Source of the DNA: Streptosporangiaceae bacterium
GTDB lineage: Bacteria; Actinomycetota; Actinomycetes; Streptosporangiales; Streptosporangiaceae
NCBI GenBank assembly: GCA_025934635.1
Contig: JAICWX010000247.1
Span: forward strand, 1-12,980
Direction of reading: 5' to 3'
Length of the DNA stretch: 12,980 nucleotides
Below, one piece after another: positions 12,037-12,980 of this stretch (positions within the stretch are counted from its first letter, which is position 1; the number at the start of each line of letters is the position of its first letter). The translations under genes and the position numbers were made by a program. The notes beneath the pieces were generated by a model. The model was not told the DNA's origin and did not search any database. It saw only the letters and a list, made by a program, of their open reading frames with translations.

Positions 12037-12980
12037 ATGCGGATCGCCCAGACCTTCGGCCAGAACGCTGTCGACTGGGAGAACCGGGTCGACCTGAACC
12101 GGCTCCGCGCGGAGCGGCTGGCCCGGCTGAACGCGGAACTGGAGCGGTCCGAGCTCGGCGCGCTGCTGAGCTTCGACTTCACCAACATCCGCTACATGAC
12201 CTCGACCCACATCGGCACCTGGGCAATGGACAAGCTGATCAGGTTCGCGCTGCTGCCCCGGGGCGGTGAGCCCATCGTGTGGGACTTCGGCTCGGCGGCC
12301 CGGCACCATCAGCTGTACAACCCCTGGCTGGACCACACCGACGGGCCCGCCACGTCGGAGGGCGCGGCCCGGACCGGCGCGCGGGCCGGCATCTCCACCC
12401 TGCGCGGGGCCTTCCACCCGGACGCCGGGATCGCCGAGGACGTGGCGGCCAAGATCGTCGCCGTGCTGCACGAGTACGGCCTGGCCGGCGAGCCCCTCGG
12501 CGTCGACGTGGCCGAGATGCCGGTGCTGGCCGCGCTGGCCGCGGCCGGGGTCCGGGCGGTGGACGGCCAGCAGGTGTTCATGGAGGCGCGGCGGGTCAAG
12601 ACCGGCGACGAGATCAGCCTGCTGGCGCAGGCGTGCTCGATGGTCGACGCCGCCTACACCGAGCTGTACGAGTTCCTCCGTCCCGGCGTGCGCGAGAACG
12701 AGTGCGTCGGCCTGGTCAGCAAGGTCCTGTACGACCTGGGCAGCGAGTACGTAGAAGGGGTGAACGCGATCTCCGGCGAGCGCTGCTCGCCGCACCCGCA
12801 CGTCTACTCCGACCGGCTGATCCGGCCCGGCGACCCGGCCTTCTTCGACATCCTGCACAGCCATCTCGGCTATCGGACCTGCTACTACCGGTGCTTCGCG
12901 GTGGGCAGCGCGTCGATGGCCCAGCGGGATGCCTATGTGCGCTGCCGGGAGTACATGGATCAGGCCATCGCGCTGGTGCG
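12037..12980 (+). CDS. M24-family hydrolase, creatinase/Xaa-Pro peptidase-like (partial, C-terminus beyond right edge)
   Basis: The first 314 residues of a pita-bread-fold protein. The N-terminal creatinase-like domain (about 15-165) includes ERLARLNAELERSELGALL and FDFTNIRYMTSTHIG. The catalytic domain starts near EARRVKTGDEISLLAQAC (183-200), as in aminopeptidase P. The region corresponding to the metal site reads RLIRPGDPAFFDILHSHLGYRTCYYRCFAVG when pieced together (260-290). The first ligand Asp271 is present, but the second is Cys282 where classic peptidases have Asp. The third to fifth ligands lie outside the window. The ATG at 12037 has AGGA eight bases upstream; an in-frame GTG at 12031 is too close to that site. 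The enzyme may be a creatinase-like C-N hydrolase or another non-peptidase M24 member rather than a dipeptidase. It is divergent from the HTH-cupin regulator and probably controlled by it. Confidence 0.88.
   Translation, partial: MRIAQTFGQNAVDWENRVDLNRLRAERLARLNAELERSELGALLSFDFTNIRYMTSTHIGTWAMDKLIRFALLPRGGEPIVWDFGSAARHHQLYNPWLDHTDGPATSEGAARTGARAGISTLRGAFHPDAGIAEDVAAKIVAVLHEYGLAGEPLGVDVAEMPVLAALAAAGVRAVDGQQVFMEARRVKTGDEISLLAQACSMVDAAYTELYEFLRPGVRENECVGLVSKVLYDLGSEYVEGVNAISGERCSPHPHVYSDRLIRPGDPAFFDILHSHLGYRTCYYRCFAVGSASMAQRDAYVRCREYMDQAIALV

Noticed and set aside
11983..12864. 293-codon minus-strand frame opposite the M24 gene
   Set aside because: The plus strand here encodes a clear M24 domain with promoter and ribosome site; the minus frame has no motif of any family.

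Overview
The window is very GC-rich, with strong G/C preference at third codon positions, tightly packed genes, GTG and TTG starts beside ATG, and a lipoprotein binding protein of Gram-positive type. This points to a high-GC actinomycete (Actinomycetota). No rRNA, tRNA, CRISPR array or insertion sequence was seen.

From right to left the layout is as follows. (1) 12037-12980 (+): the first 314 codons of an M24-family (creatinase/prolidase-like) hydrolase, running off the right edge. (2) 11909-12036: a divergent control region with a recognisable TTGACA-type promoter and repeated TGTTCA motifs. (3) 11093-11908 (-): an XRE-type helix-turn-helix regulator with a C-terminal cupin sensor domain. 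(4) 10511-11092: a 582-bp non-coding stretch with a 16-bp tandem repeat, a nested palindromic element, a possible tautomerase gene remnant, and the putative control region of the next operon, which carries a motif shared with region 2. (5) 10510 down to 1 (-): ten closely spaced or overlapping genes that look like one catabolic operon: cupin protein, ribose-type ABC permease, lipoprotein binding protein, fused ATPase-permease, a short zinc alcohol dehydrogenase, a second zinc alcohol dehydrogenase, a VOC protein, a third dehydrogenase resembling 2,3-butanediol dehydrogenase, a luciferase-like flavin monooxygenase, and a thiamine-diphosphate E1 alpha subunit cut by the left edge.

A working model (inference): the binding protein captures a small polar molecule, such as a sugar, polyol or other hydroxylated compound. 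A heteromeric permease, with one half fused to the double ATPase, imports it. Up to three zinc/NAD-type dehydrogenases, the VOC enzyme and the flavin monooxygenase convert it, and an acetoin/2-oxoacid dehydrogenase-type E1 enzyme makes an acyl group from the resulting keto compound. The HTH-cupin protein probably senses a pathway metabolite and binds the shared RTGTTYAGTGAG motif in front of both the operon and its own gene/M24 gene. The substrate cannot be named from sequence alone. The combination of genes, the fused transporter and the repeat-rich control region are the parts most worth a second look.
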